Source: VRUE01 sp963702035
GTDB taxonomy: Bacteria > Actinomycetota > Thermoleophilia > Solirubrobacterales > 70-9
Assembly (NCBI GenBank): GCA_963702035.1
Contig: OY969700.1
Location: 558,001 to 622,000 of the forward strand
DNA length: 64,000 nt
Direction: 5' to 3'
Below are positions 43,907-51,514 of the stretch, in pieces. Made by a program: the position numbers and the translations under genes. The notes beneath the pieces are model-generated. The model worked only from the letters and a program-made list of their open reading frames with translations. It ran no database searches and was not told the origin of the DNA. How positions within the stretch are numbered: the first letter of the stretch is position 1; the number at the start of each line of letters is the position of its first letter.

Positions 43907-44907
43907 CGCTCACGCCGGAGGAGGCGCTCGAGCAGGCCGCACTGGCCGGCATCCACCGCCTCCGCATCCCCACCCCCTTCGCGGTGGGGCGGGTCAACTG
44001 CTACCTGCTCGAGGACGAGCCGCTGACCCTGATCGACACCGGTCCCAACTCGGGCAAGGCGCTCGACGAGCTGCAGAGCCAGTTGGCGGCACGCAACCAC
44101 TCGATCGACGACCTCGAGCTGGTCATCCTCACCCACCAACACATCGACCACGTCGGGCTGGTCGAGATCATCGTCGAGCACTCGGGCGCCGAGGTCGCGG
44201 CGCTCGGGCTCGCCGCCGAGCGGCTGGCGAACTTCGGCGAGGACTCCGAGCGAGAAGACACCTTCGCCGTCGAGCTGATGCTGCGCAACGGCATTCCCCA
44301 GGAGGTGGCGTTCGCCCTGCAGAGCGTCTCGCGCAGCTTCCGCGGCTGGGGCGCCCGCGCCGAGGTGACGCGGCCGCTCGAGGACGGCCAGTCGATGCCC
44401 TTCCGCGACCGCACCCTGCAGGCACTGCACCGGCCCGGTCACAGCCCATCCGACACGGTCTTCTGGGACGAGCAGCGCAAGATCCTGATCGCCGCCGACC
44501 ACCTGATCGCCCACATCTCCTCCAACCCGTTGATCACCCCGCCCCTCGACGGCTCGTCGCGGCGCACCCAGGCGCTGGTCACCTACATCGAGTCGATGAA
44601 GAAGACGCGCGAGATGCCGGCCGAGATCGTCCTCTCAGGACACGGCGAGCCGATTGTCGACCACGTCGCGCTGATCGACGACCGCCTCGCCAAGCACGAG
44701 CGGCGCAAGGAGAAGATCTACGGCCTGATCGCCGAGCGGCCCCGCACGGGCTACGAGATCGCCCAGGCGATCTGGGGCGACGTCGCCGTCACCCAGGCCT
44801 TCCTGACCCTCTCGGAGGTGATCGGACACGCCGACCTGCTGCTCAACGAGGGGCGGGTGCGCGAAGTAGAGGACGGCGAGGTCGTCCGCTACGAGGCGAT
44901 TACCTAG
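43903..44907 (+). CDS. Metallo-beta-lactamase-fold hydrolase
   Basis: MBL-fold enzyme of 334 aa, substrate unknown. The zinc motif THQHIDHVG is at 77-85, preceded by LTLIDTGPNSGKALDEL, then HRPGHSPSDTVFW, IAADHLIAHIS and SGHGEPI. The C-terminal 90 residues hold a helical winged domain as in the LACTB2/GloB-like group. The GTG start at 43903 overlaps the pmm stop (GTGA). It probably shares the operon with the HIT protein and pmm. Its end overlaps by 8 nt the convergent hypothetical gene. Confidence 0.9.
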   Translation: MTLTPEEALEQAALAGIHRLRIPTPFAVGRVNCYLLEDEPLTLIDTGPNSGKALDELQSQLAARNHSIDDLELVILTHQHIDHVGLVEIIVEHSGAEVAALGLAAERLANFGEDSEREDTFAVELMLRNGIPQEVAFALQSVSRSFRGWGARAEVTRPLEDGQSMPFRDRTLQALHRPGHSPSDTVFWDEQRKILIAADHLIAHISSNPLITPPLDGSSRRTQALVTYIESMKKTREMPAEIVLSGHGEPIVDHVALIDDRLAKHERRKEKIYGLIAERPRTGYEIAQAIWGDVAVTQAFLTLSEVIGHADLLLNEGRVREVEDGEVVRYEAIT

Positions 44908-45388
44908 AGCGCTGGGGCCGCGGCAGCAGGGTCGCGGGCGAGCGGAAGCCGGGGCATTCGCTGGCGGCGTATGGCGCGGTCGGGATCTCTTCTTCGAAGA
45001 CGACGTAGTAACGGCCCGTCGGGACGGGCTTGCGCTCGAACTTCCACACCAGCGTGCCGTTTTCCGGCGTCGCCCCGGCGGCGATGTCGGGTGAGATCGC
45101 CCGGTCGGGGCCGGGCAGGACGCGGTAGATCCGCAACAGGCGCGGGCCATCGGGGAAGTGGCGATTGCCGGCAAGGCAGGCAAAGCCGCCGGAGCCGTCC
45201 GTCTTCGCCGGCATCTTGGCCGTGCCGTAGAAGAAGCCGTGCGTGCGGTTGTAGCCGAGCGTGGTGTATTCAGCCCTCGGGCCGCTCGGCTTCGCCACAG
45301 CGCTGGAGAGCAGCAAGCACAAGGCGAGCGCCGAGAGCAGCGTCCCGACGGCAAGGACACGTGTCGAGCGGCCAGCGATGACCCGCAC
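44900..45388 (-). CDS. Uncharacterised secreted protein
   Basis: Not recognised; 162 aa from the GTG at 45388. A signal peptide is clear: basic start then VLAVGTLLSALALCLLLSSA, with likely cleavage after AVA. The mature part includes GYNRTHGFFYGTAKMP, a Cys pair (FACLAGN and SECPGF) that could form a disulfide, and LVWKFERKPVPTGRYYVVF. A longer start at 45484 would overlap the divergent kinase gene and bury the signal peptide, so it is rejected. Divergent from the lipid-kinase-like gene with about 30 nt between. Confidence 0.65.
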   Translation of the reverse strand: MRVIAGRSTRVLAVGTLLSALALCLLLSSAVAKPSGPRAEYTTLGYNRTHGFFYGTAKMPAKTDGSGGFACLAGNRHFPDGPRLLRIYRVLPGPDRAISPDIAAGATPENGTLVWKFERKPVPTGRYYVVFEEEIPTAPYAASECPGFRSPATLLPRPQRSR

Positions 45389-45419
45389 GATACCCAGGCC
45401 GCATAGATTGCAACGCTCG

Positions 45420-46394
45420 ATGGTCAGGCTCGGCTCCGGAAAGGCACGCAAACCCGCCAAGAAGCGGATGCTGCTGATCGTCAATCCCTACGCGACGACG
45501 GTCTCCGACCGGCTCAAGAACCTGGTCGTCTACGCGCTGCAGGGCCGCTACGAGGTCGAGGTGGTCGCGACCGAGGCCCAGAACCACGCCACCGAGATAG
45601 GCCGCGAGGTGCGCGACCACGGCTACGACATCGTCGTCGCCTTCGGTGGCGACGGCACGCTCAACGAGGTCGCCAACGGGCTCGCCGGAACCGACGTGCC
45701 GGTCTCGGTCCTGCCCGGCGGCTCGACCAACGTCGTCTGCCGCACGCTCGGCATCCCCAACGACGTCGTCAACGCGACCGAGCACCTGCTCGCCGCGGTC
45801 GACGAGTGGGCACCGCGCAAGATCGATCTGGGCCGAGCAAATGACCGTTGCTTCGTCTTCTCCTGCGGCGTCGGCATCGACGCCACCGTGGTCAAGCGGG
45901 TCGACTCCCACCCACGCCTCAAGTCCCGTGCCGGGCCCTACTACTACAGCTGGGCGGCGATCTCGGCCTTCTACCGCGACTACATGGTCAAACCGGTCAG
46001 GCTGCGGGTCGAGATCGATGGCAAGGCGACCGAGGGCGTCACCGCCCTGGCCCAGAACTCCGACCCCTTCACCTACTTCGCCAGCCGACCGATCCGGGTC
46101 TGCGAGGGAGTCGAGATCGATGACGGCAGCCTCTCACTCGGCGTCCTCAAGCGCGCCGCGATGCGCGACATGCCGACGCTGATCCCACGCCTCTTCAGCG
46201 AGAAGCGGCCGGCGGCGCGCCACCGCCAGATCGAGCACTTCGAAGGAGTCACCAGCGCGAGCATCGCCTCGATCTCCCAGACCAAGGACGGCATCGACCG
46301 CCCTTTCCCGATCCAGGTCGACGGCGACTACATCGGTGAGCGCACCCGCATCGACCTGGCGGTCGCGCCCGGCGCGCTCACGATCGTTGCCTGA
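45420..46394 (+). CDS. Diacylglycerol kinase catalytic-domain protein (YegS/DgkB-like)
   Basis: Lipid/NAD kinase-fold protein of 324 aa. The N-terminal nucleotide-binding domain has MLLIVNPYATTVSDRLKNL, AFGGDGTLNEVANGLAGTD and VSVLPGGSTNVVCRTLGIP. The C-terminal domain has SCGVGIDATVV and PIQVDGDYIG. Such enzymes phosphorylate diacylglycerol or related lipids; the exact lipid is not evident. The ATG at 45420 puts VNP near the N-terminus; upstream in-frame codons lie in the divergent gene. Ends next to the convergent relA stop. Confidence 0.92.
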   Translation: MVRLGSGKARKPAKKRMLLIVNPYATTVSDRLKNLVVYALQGRYEVEVVATEAQNHATEIGREVRDHGYDIVVAFGGDGTLNEVANGLAGTDVPVSVLPGGSTNVVCRTLGIPNDVVNATEHLLAAVDEWAPRKIDLGRANDRCFVFSCGVGIDATVVKRVDSHPRLKSRAGPYYYSWAAISAFYRDYMVKPVRLRVEIDGKATEGVTALAQNSDPFTYFASRPIRVCEGVEIDDGSLSLGVLKRAAMRDMPTLIPRLFSEKRPAARHRQIEHFEGVTSASIASISQTKDGIDRPFPIQVDGDYIGERTRIDLAVAPGALTIVA

Positions 46395-48590
46395 TCAGCT
46401 GGTTGGCGTAATGCGGTAGGCGTCGAAGACGCTCTCGACGTTGCGCAGGCGGGAGATGCACTGCTTGAGCTGCTCGGTGTCGCCGACCTCGACGACGAAG
46501 CGGTTTTTCACCATCGGGTGCTTGGTCATGCAGCTGGCGCCGAGGATGTTGATCCCGGCCTCGGAGAAGGTGCGCGAGAGGTCCTCGAGCAGGCGAGTGC
46601 GATCGTAGGCGTCGATCTGCAGCTCGACTTTGTAGGTGAACTCGTTTTCCCCCACCCAGGAGACGTCCACGAAGCGTTCGGGCGACTTCATCAGCGCCTT
46701 GACGTTCTTGCAGTCGGCGCGGTGGATCGTGATCCCGCGGCCGAGCGAGACGTAGCCGGCGATCGTGTCGCCCGGCACCGGCCGGCAGCACTTGGCGAGG
46801 CGCACGGCGACGTTGTCGGCGCCCTTGACCCGGATGCCGTATTCGGAGGCGTCCTTGGTCCGCCGCGCCTTGTCCTCGCGCGCACCCTCGAGGCCGATCG
46901 GCTGCTCCTCCTCTACCGCCTCGCCCTCTTTCAGCCGCTGCATCAGCTTGTTGGCGACCGCCTTGGTCGAGATCTTGCCCTGGCCCAGGGCGATGTAGAA
47001 CTCGGTCGCCTTGTGGAAGCCCATCTCGCGGATCACCTGGGCGAGCAGCGGCGACATGACCAGCTTCTGCATCGGCAGGCCGCGCTTGCGCAGCGCCTCC
47101 TCGAGCGCGTCGCGGCCCTTCTTCTCAGAATCCTCGCGCCGTTCCTCCCTGAAGAAGGCGCGGATCTTGTTGCGGGCGCGGCTGGTCCGCACCAGCTTCA
47201 GCCAGTCGCGTGAAGGGCCACGGTTCTGTTTCGCCGTCAGCACCTCGACGATGTCGCCTGAGCGCAGTTGGTAATGCAACGGCACGATCGAGCCGTTGAC
47301 CTTGGCGCCGACGCAGCGGTGGCCGACATCGGTGTGGACCGCGTAGGCGAAGTCGAGCGGGGTCGATCCGGCGGACAGGTTCTTCACCTCGCCCTTCGGG
47401 GTGAAGACGAAGACCTCGTCCTCGAACAGGTCGACCTTGAGCGACTCGAGGAACTCAGCCGGGTCCTGCTCGCCCTCCGCCTCGACCAGCTGGCGCAGCC
47501 AGGTCATCTTCTCGCGCTTGGGATCGGCGCTGCCACCCTCTTTGTAGGCGACATGCGCGGCGATCCCGTACTCGGCCAGGCTGTGCATGTCGCCGGTGCG
47601 GATCTGGATCTCGAGCGGCTTGCCCTCCGGCCCGATCACCGTCGTGTGCAGCGCCTGGTACATGTTGGCCTTCGGCATCGCGACGAAGTCCTTGAAGCGC
47701 CCGGGCAGCGGCTTCCAGAGCGAGTGGATGACCCCGATCGCCCCGTAGCAGTCTTTGACCGAGCCGACGATCACGCGCATCGCGGTCAGGTCGAAGATCT
47801 CGTTGAACTCGCGGCCCTTCTTGGTCATCTTCGTGTAGATCGAGTAGAAGTGCTTGGCGCGGCCGGAGATCTCAGCTTCGATGTCGACAGCCTCCAGCTC
47901 CCGGCCGAGGAACTCGCCCGCCTGGTTGACGTAGACCTCGCGCTCGTCGCGCTGCTGGGCGACCAGTTGTTTGATCTCCTTGTACTTGCGCGGGTGCAGG
48001 GTGGCGAAGGCGAGATCCTCGAGCTCCCATTTGATCGCGTGGATCCCCAGCCGGTGGGCGAGCGGCGCGTAGATCTCCAGCGTCTCGCGCGACTTCGCCG
48101 TCTGCTTCTGCTTCGGCAGCGCGCCCAGCGTGCGCATGTTGTGGAGGCGGTCGGCCAGCTTGATCAGGATCACCCTGACGTCGGTGGCCATCGCCACCAT
48201 CATCTTGCGGTAGTTCTCCGCCTGCCGCTCGTCGCGGCTCTCGAAGGTCATCCCGGTCAGCTTGGTGACGCCGTCGACAAGCTGGGCGACCTCCTCGCCG
48301 AACTCGGCGCGGATCTCCTCCAGGCTGGCGCTCGTGTCCTCGACCGTGTCGTGCAGCAGCGCGGCGCAGAGGGTCTCGGTGTCGAGCCGCATGCCGGCGC
48401 AGATCTGGGCGACGCCGACGGGATGGGTGATGAACTCGTCGCCCGAGCGCCGCATCTGATCGGCGTGACGGTCGCAGGCGAACTCGAAGGCGCGCGTCAA
48501 GGCGGCGCGGTCGATCGTCGCCACCGCTACGGCGGCAGCGCCGTTCGACCCGGCGTCGCCCACCGGCGCCGAATCGAACTCCTCGACCAC
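46395..48590 (-). CDS. relA: Bifunctional (p)ppGpp synthetase/hydrolase
   Basis: Long RSH protein of 731 aa that sets the stringent-response alarmone level. HD hydrolase domain intact: FITHPVGVAQI, AALLHDTVEDT and KLADRLHNMRTL. Synthetase domain intact: RAKHFYSIYTKM, FDLTAMRVIV, YQALHTTVIGP and EIQIRT. TGS domain VFVFTPKGEVKNL, then the helical and zinc-finger-like parts (KCCRPVPGD), and a C-terminal ACT domain (from about 655). The GTG start at 48590 is the first usable start after the recJ stop, 32 nt downstream. Confidence 0.96.
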   Translation of the reverse strand: MVEEFDSAPVGDAGSNGAAAVAVATIDRAALTRAFEFACDRHADQMRRSGDEFITHPVGVAQICAGMRLDTETLCAALLHDTVEDTSASLEEIRAEFGEEVAQLVDGVTKLTGMTFESRDERQAENYRKMMVAMATDVRVILIKLADRLHNMRTLGALPKQKQTAKSRETLEIYAPLAHRLGIHAIKWELEDLAFATLHPRKYKEIKQLVAQQRDEREVYVNQAGEFLGRELEAVDIEAEISGRAKHFYSIYTKMTKKGREFNEIFDLTAMRVIVGSVKDCYGAIGVIHSLWKPLPGRFKDFVAMPKANMYQALHTTVIGPEGKPLEIQIRTGDMHSLAEYGIAAHVAYKEGGSADPKREKMTWLRQLVEAEGEQDPAEFLESLKVDLFEDEVFVFTPKGEVKNLSAGSTPLDFAYAVHTDVGHRCVGAKVNGSIVPLHYQLRSGDIVEVLTAKQNRGPSRDWLKLVRTSRARNKIRAFFREERREDSEKKGRDALEEALRKRGLPMQKLVMSPLLAQVIREMGFHKATEFYIALGQGKISTKAVANKLMQRLKEGEAVEEEQPIGLEGAREDKARRTKDASEYGIRVKGADNVAVRLAKCCRPVPGDTIAGYVSLGRGITIHRADCKNVKALMKSPERFVDVSWVGENEFTYKVELQIDAYDRTRLLEDLSRTFSEAGINILGASCMTKHPMVKNRFVVEVGDTEQLKQCISRLRNVESVFDAYRITPTS

Positions 48591-48622
48591 GGCGAACAGA
48601 TCGGCGAGAAGCTCGCGCTGCT

Positions 48623-51205
48623 CTAAGGCTGTTTGCGTCGTTTGAGGTATTTCACGCCCTCCTGGTGGCGAGCGCCGTAGGCGTGGAATGCGGCCGAGCG
48701 CTCCAGTTCTGTCTCCTCTGAGGATACGACGCCGACGCCGCCGTCACCTCCCGCGGCCGTTCCCCGCACCAGACCGAGCTCGCTCAGAACCCGCAGGCAG
48801 CGGGCCGCGGTCTCGGCGCCGCGGGGGTGCGGGCCGCTTCCCTTCAGGGCCGCGAGCAACTCGGGCCCGCTCGACTCGCCCGCCTCGCGCAGGTCCCTGA
48901 ACATGGCGATCAGGACAACCCGCCGGGCCAGTTGCTCGTCGAGCATGGCGAGCGCGAAGCGATGCTCGGCCTCGCCCCAGGCCAGGTGGGCATAGCCGCC
49001 CTCGGCCGTGGGCCGAGTCGCCAGATCCTCATGCTGGGCGAAGGCGGGCGGGTCGACGAGCACGACGTGCTCGAAGCGGGAAGCGAGGTCGGGATCGGCC
49101 TCGAGCGCCGCGCCGTCGGCCAGCACCACCCCATCCCCCGCCAGCGCCACACGCCGCTCGCGATCGGCGACCACAGCAAGCACCTCACCCCCGCCCGACG
49201 AAGCCAACTCCGCCACCACAGCCGCCGGCGAGCTCCGCGGCCGCACGACCTCGCGGCCGATGGGCCGATAAGACAAGTCCGACTCGTCTTTTAGGCCCGT
49301 CGGCGGCGAGTTGGCGGGGTCCATCGCGAGCTCGGCCTCGAAGCGTTGCCACCACTGCTCGTCCGCGGCTGCCTCGGCGGCCGCGGACTCAAGCGGGTAA
49401 AGCTCGCGCAGGACCACGCGCGGCTCGACCGAGCCATTCCAGCGATTGACCTCCAGGCGCACGGTGGCGTCGACCGGATCGTCCTCCCCCACCCCCAGCT
49501 TCGAGCGACCGAAGGCGACCCCGAGAGCGCGATGGGCCCCGCTGTGCAAGCTGAAGCGAGCGTGCGTGCCCTCCTTCCCCATCGTCCGCACGTCGCGAAC
49601 CCGCGCTGAGGGGACCAGCAGGCGCACGCCGGGGTTGCCCATCCCGAACGGGGCAAGCTGCCGCAGCTCCTCGGCCAGCTCCAACCCCAGCCCAGCTCCA
49701 CCAACCATCGCATCGACCCGTTCCGTGCGCGCCAGATCCTCTGGGCCGAGCACCGAAGCGGCATGAGCCGCAAACGCAGCCCGAAACCCCTCCAAATTCT
49801 CTGCCCGCAACTGCAGTCCCGCGGCAGCCCGGTGCCCGCCAAAGCTCTCCAAATGCTCGCCACAGGCCTCGAGCGCGGCAAGTAGATCGAAGCCCGGAAT
49901 ACTCCGCCCCGACCCCCGCCCTCCCCCCTCGCCATCGAGCGAAATCACGACAACGGGCCGGTGATGCCGCTCAACCAGCCGCGAAGCGACGATCCCAATC
50001 ACGCCGGGATGCCAGCCCTCGCCGGCCAAAACCAGACCCATCCCATCGCGCAACTCCTCAGGCAACTCCCGCCGCGCCGCCTCGGCAGCACTATCCACCT
50101 CCCGCTCAGTGGAACGACGCTCACTATTGGCCCGACTCAGCTCCTTCGCAATCTCAACCGCACGCCCCTCGTCCTCGGTGAGAAAAAGCTCCACCCCCGC
50201 ATCGGCTCTATACAGGCGCCCCGCAGCATTGATCCGGGGCGCCAGCCGAAAAGCCAGATCCCCCTCGTCCACCTGAGTCGGCTCGCATTTAGCCGCCTCC
50301 AACAACGCCCGCATCCCCGGCCGTCGAGCCCGCCGAACCTCAGCCAACCCACGCCGAACCAGCGAGCGATTCTCCCCCACAAGCGGCACAACATCAGCGA
50401 CGGTAGCGAGAGCAACGAGGTCGAGGTCGGCATCTGGAGCAGAGGGATCGGGTGTCCCTCTCCCGGAGGCTGCAGGGACCGCGCCTGGACCCAGATCCGC
50501 GACCGGCTGCGCAACGGTCTCCGGGTGAGGGACACCCGATCCCTCCCGCTGCGCGACGGTCTCCGGGGGAGGGTCCCCCGACTCCTCCCGCAGGGCCACG
50601 GCCAGCTTCCAGGCCACCGCCGTTCCACAAAGCTGCTCAAACGGATACCCGTCGACGGCAGGATGCAGAATCGGACAATCGGGCAGCTCCGATCCTGGCT
50701 GGTGGTGATCGGTGACCACAACCTCCATCCCCAGCGACCGCGCCAGGGCGACCTCCTCGACAGCCGTGATCCCGCAGTCAACGGTGATCAGCAGCTCGGT
50801 GCCACGCTGCGCCAGCTTCTCCATGTTCTCGGCGCTGAGCCCATATCCGTCGGCAATCCGGTCCGGGATCAGCCAGTCGCACTCGGCACCGAGCTCACGC
50901 AGCGTGCTGACCAGGATCGTCGTCGCACAGACACCGTCGACGTCGAAGTCGCCGTGGACGGTGATCCGCTTGCCGGGGCCGATCGCCCCGATGACCTTCT
51001 CGACGACGGCGCTCATCGAGTTGAACTCGCCTGGAGCGTGCGACTCGTCGGCGTCGAGAAAAGCTCGCGCCTCCGCGGGGGTCCGGTATCCGCGTCGAAC
51101 CAGGGTTACCGCGACCGGCTCGCTGAGTCCCAGCTCCTCGCTGAGAGTGCGCGCCTCGGCATAGTCGTACGGCTCGGCCTTGTACGCGTGGATGGTTTCC
51201 GACAC
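48623..51205 (-). CDS. recJ: Single-stranded-DNA-specific exonuclease RecJ, with inserted repeat and long tail
   Basis: 5'-3' ssDNA exonuclease of 860 aa (the bacterial core is about 570). DHH domain: HGDFDVDGVCATT at 84-96, LLITVDCGIT, VVVTDHHQPG and, after an insert, LDLVALATVADVV. DHHA1 part: GGHRAAAGL. The OB-fold region follows, then an extra C-terminal region of about 250 aa resembling the RecJ_C type, ending in a winged-helix-like segment. Residues about 207-257 are encoded by a palindromic repeat and are rich in Pro, Gly and Glu. The GTG start at 51205 gives the usual N-terminus. It precedes relA. Confidence 0.93.
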   Translation of the reverse strand: MSETIHAYKAEPYDYAEARTLSEELGLSEPVAVTLVRRGYRTPAEARAFLDADESHAPGEFNSMSAVVEKVIGAIGPGKRITVHGDFDVDGVCATTILVSTLRELGAECDWLIPDRIADGYGLSAENMEKLAQRGTELLITVDCGITAVEEVALARSLGMEVVVTDHHQPGSELPDCPILHPAVDGYPFEQLCGTAVAWKLAVALREESGDPPPETVAQREGSGVPHPETVAQPVADLGPGAVPAASGRGTPDPSAPDADLDLVALATVADVVPLVGENRSLVRRGLAEVRRARRPGMRALLEAAKCEPTQVDEGDLAFRLAPRINAAGRLYRADAGVELFLTEDEGRAVEIAKELSRANSERRSTEREVDSAAEAARRELPEELRDGMGLVLAGEGWHPGVIGIVASRLVERHHRPVVVISLDGEGGGRGSGRSIPGFDLLAALEACGEHLESFGGHRAAAGLQLRAENLEGFRAAFAAHAASVLGPEDLARTERVDAMVGGAGLGLELAEELRQLAPFGMGNPGVRLLVPSARVRDVRTMGKEGTHARFSLHSGAHRALGVAFGRSKLGVGEDDPVDATVRLEVNRWNGSVEPRVVLRELYPLESAAAEAAADEQWWQRFEAELAMDPANSPPTGLKDESDLSYRPIGREVVRPRSSPAAVVAELASSGGGEVLAVVADRERRVALAGDGVVLADGAALEADPDLASRFEHVVLVDPPAFAQHEDLATRPTAEGGYAHLAWGEAEHRFALAMLDEQLARRVVLIAMFRDLREAGESSGPELLAALKGSGPHPRGAETAARCLRVLSELGLVRGTAAGGDGGVGVVSSEETELERSAAFHAYGARHQEGVKYLKRRKQP
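50442..50545. repeat. Palindromic element inside recJ
   Basis: Perfect 19-bp inverted repeat: GAGGGATCGGGTGTCCCTC at 50442-50460 and its exact reverse complement at 50527-50545, with 66 nt between. It carries the GGGTGTCC and GGACACCC cores and the GCTGCGC...CCTCCC right end seen in the pyrKD and coaBC-rimP copies, but no TTTTTCGCC inner arm. It is in frame and codes for the insert in RecJ. Confidence 0.85.
50506..50589. repeat. 42-bp tandem duplication of the element's right end, in recJ
   Basis: Two imperfect 42-bp units, 50506-50547 and 50548-50589, each starting GCTGCGC and ending CTCCC. On the minus strand they encode two 14-residue repeats, EESGDPPPETVAQR and EGSGVPHPETVAQP. The unit length is a multiple of three, so the frame is kept. 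Confidence 0.85.
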
Positions 51206-51247
51206 CCAGCCAGGCTAGGAAGTGCCTGGGACGGACTTTGGCGCGTT

Positions 51248-51511
51248 TCAGGCCGCTTGTTCCGAGCGAACGCCGATCGCCCAGACGACGGCGAGCCCGA
51301 TCGCGACGCCGGGAACCGCGGTGAGTGCGGTCGCCACGTCGGTCGTGCCGAGACCGCGACCGGAGACGATCTCGACGACCGCGCCGAAGACGACCGCGCC
51401 GATCACCGAGCCGAGGAAGGCGCCGACGATGCCCTGCCAGAAGCGATCGGGCAGGAAGACCGTGAAGTGCCAGAGGGCGATCCCCATCGTGAACCAGACC
51501 AGCAGGGCCAT
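51248..51511 (-). CDS. Small membrane protein downstream of secDF
   Basis: Not recognised by name; 87 aa with three predicted membrane segments (FTMGIALWHF, IVGAFLGSVIGAVVFGAVV and ALTAVPGVAIGLAVVWAIG). It has a Gly-rich, channel-like composition. The ATG at 51511 lies 3 nt after the secDF stop, so it is probably translated from the same mRNA. Similar small proteins occur next to actinobacterial secDF and recJ genes, but no function is known to me. Confidence 0.7.
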   Translation of the reverse strand: MALLVWFTMGIALWHFTVFLPDRFWQGIVGAFLGSVIGAVVFGAVVEIVSGRGLGTTDVATALTAVPGVAIGLAVVWAIGVRSEQAA

Positions 51512-51514
51512 GAC

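Noticed and set aside
50439..50593. GCAG flanking the recJ insert as a target-site duplication
   Set aside because: The two GCAG copies lie 151 nt apart, which is not a multiple of three, so clean excision would break the recJ frame; probably chance.
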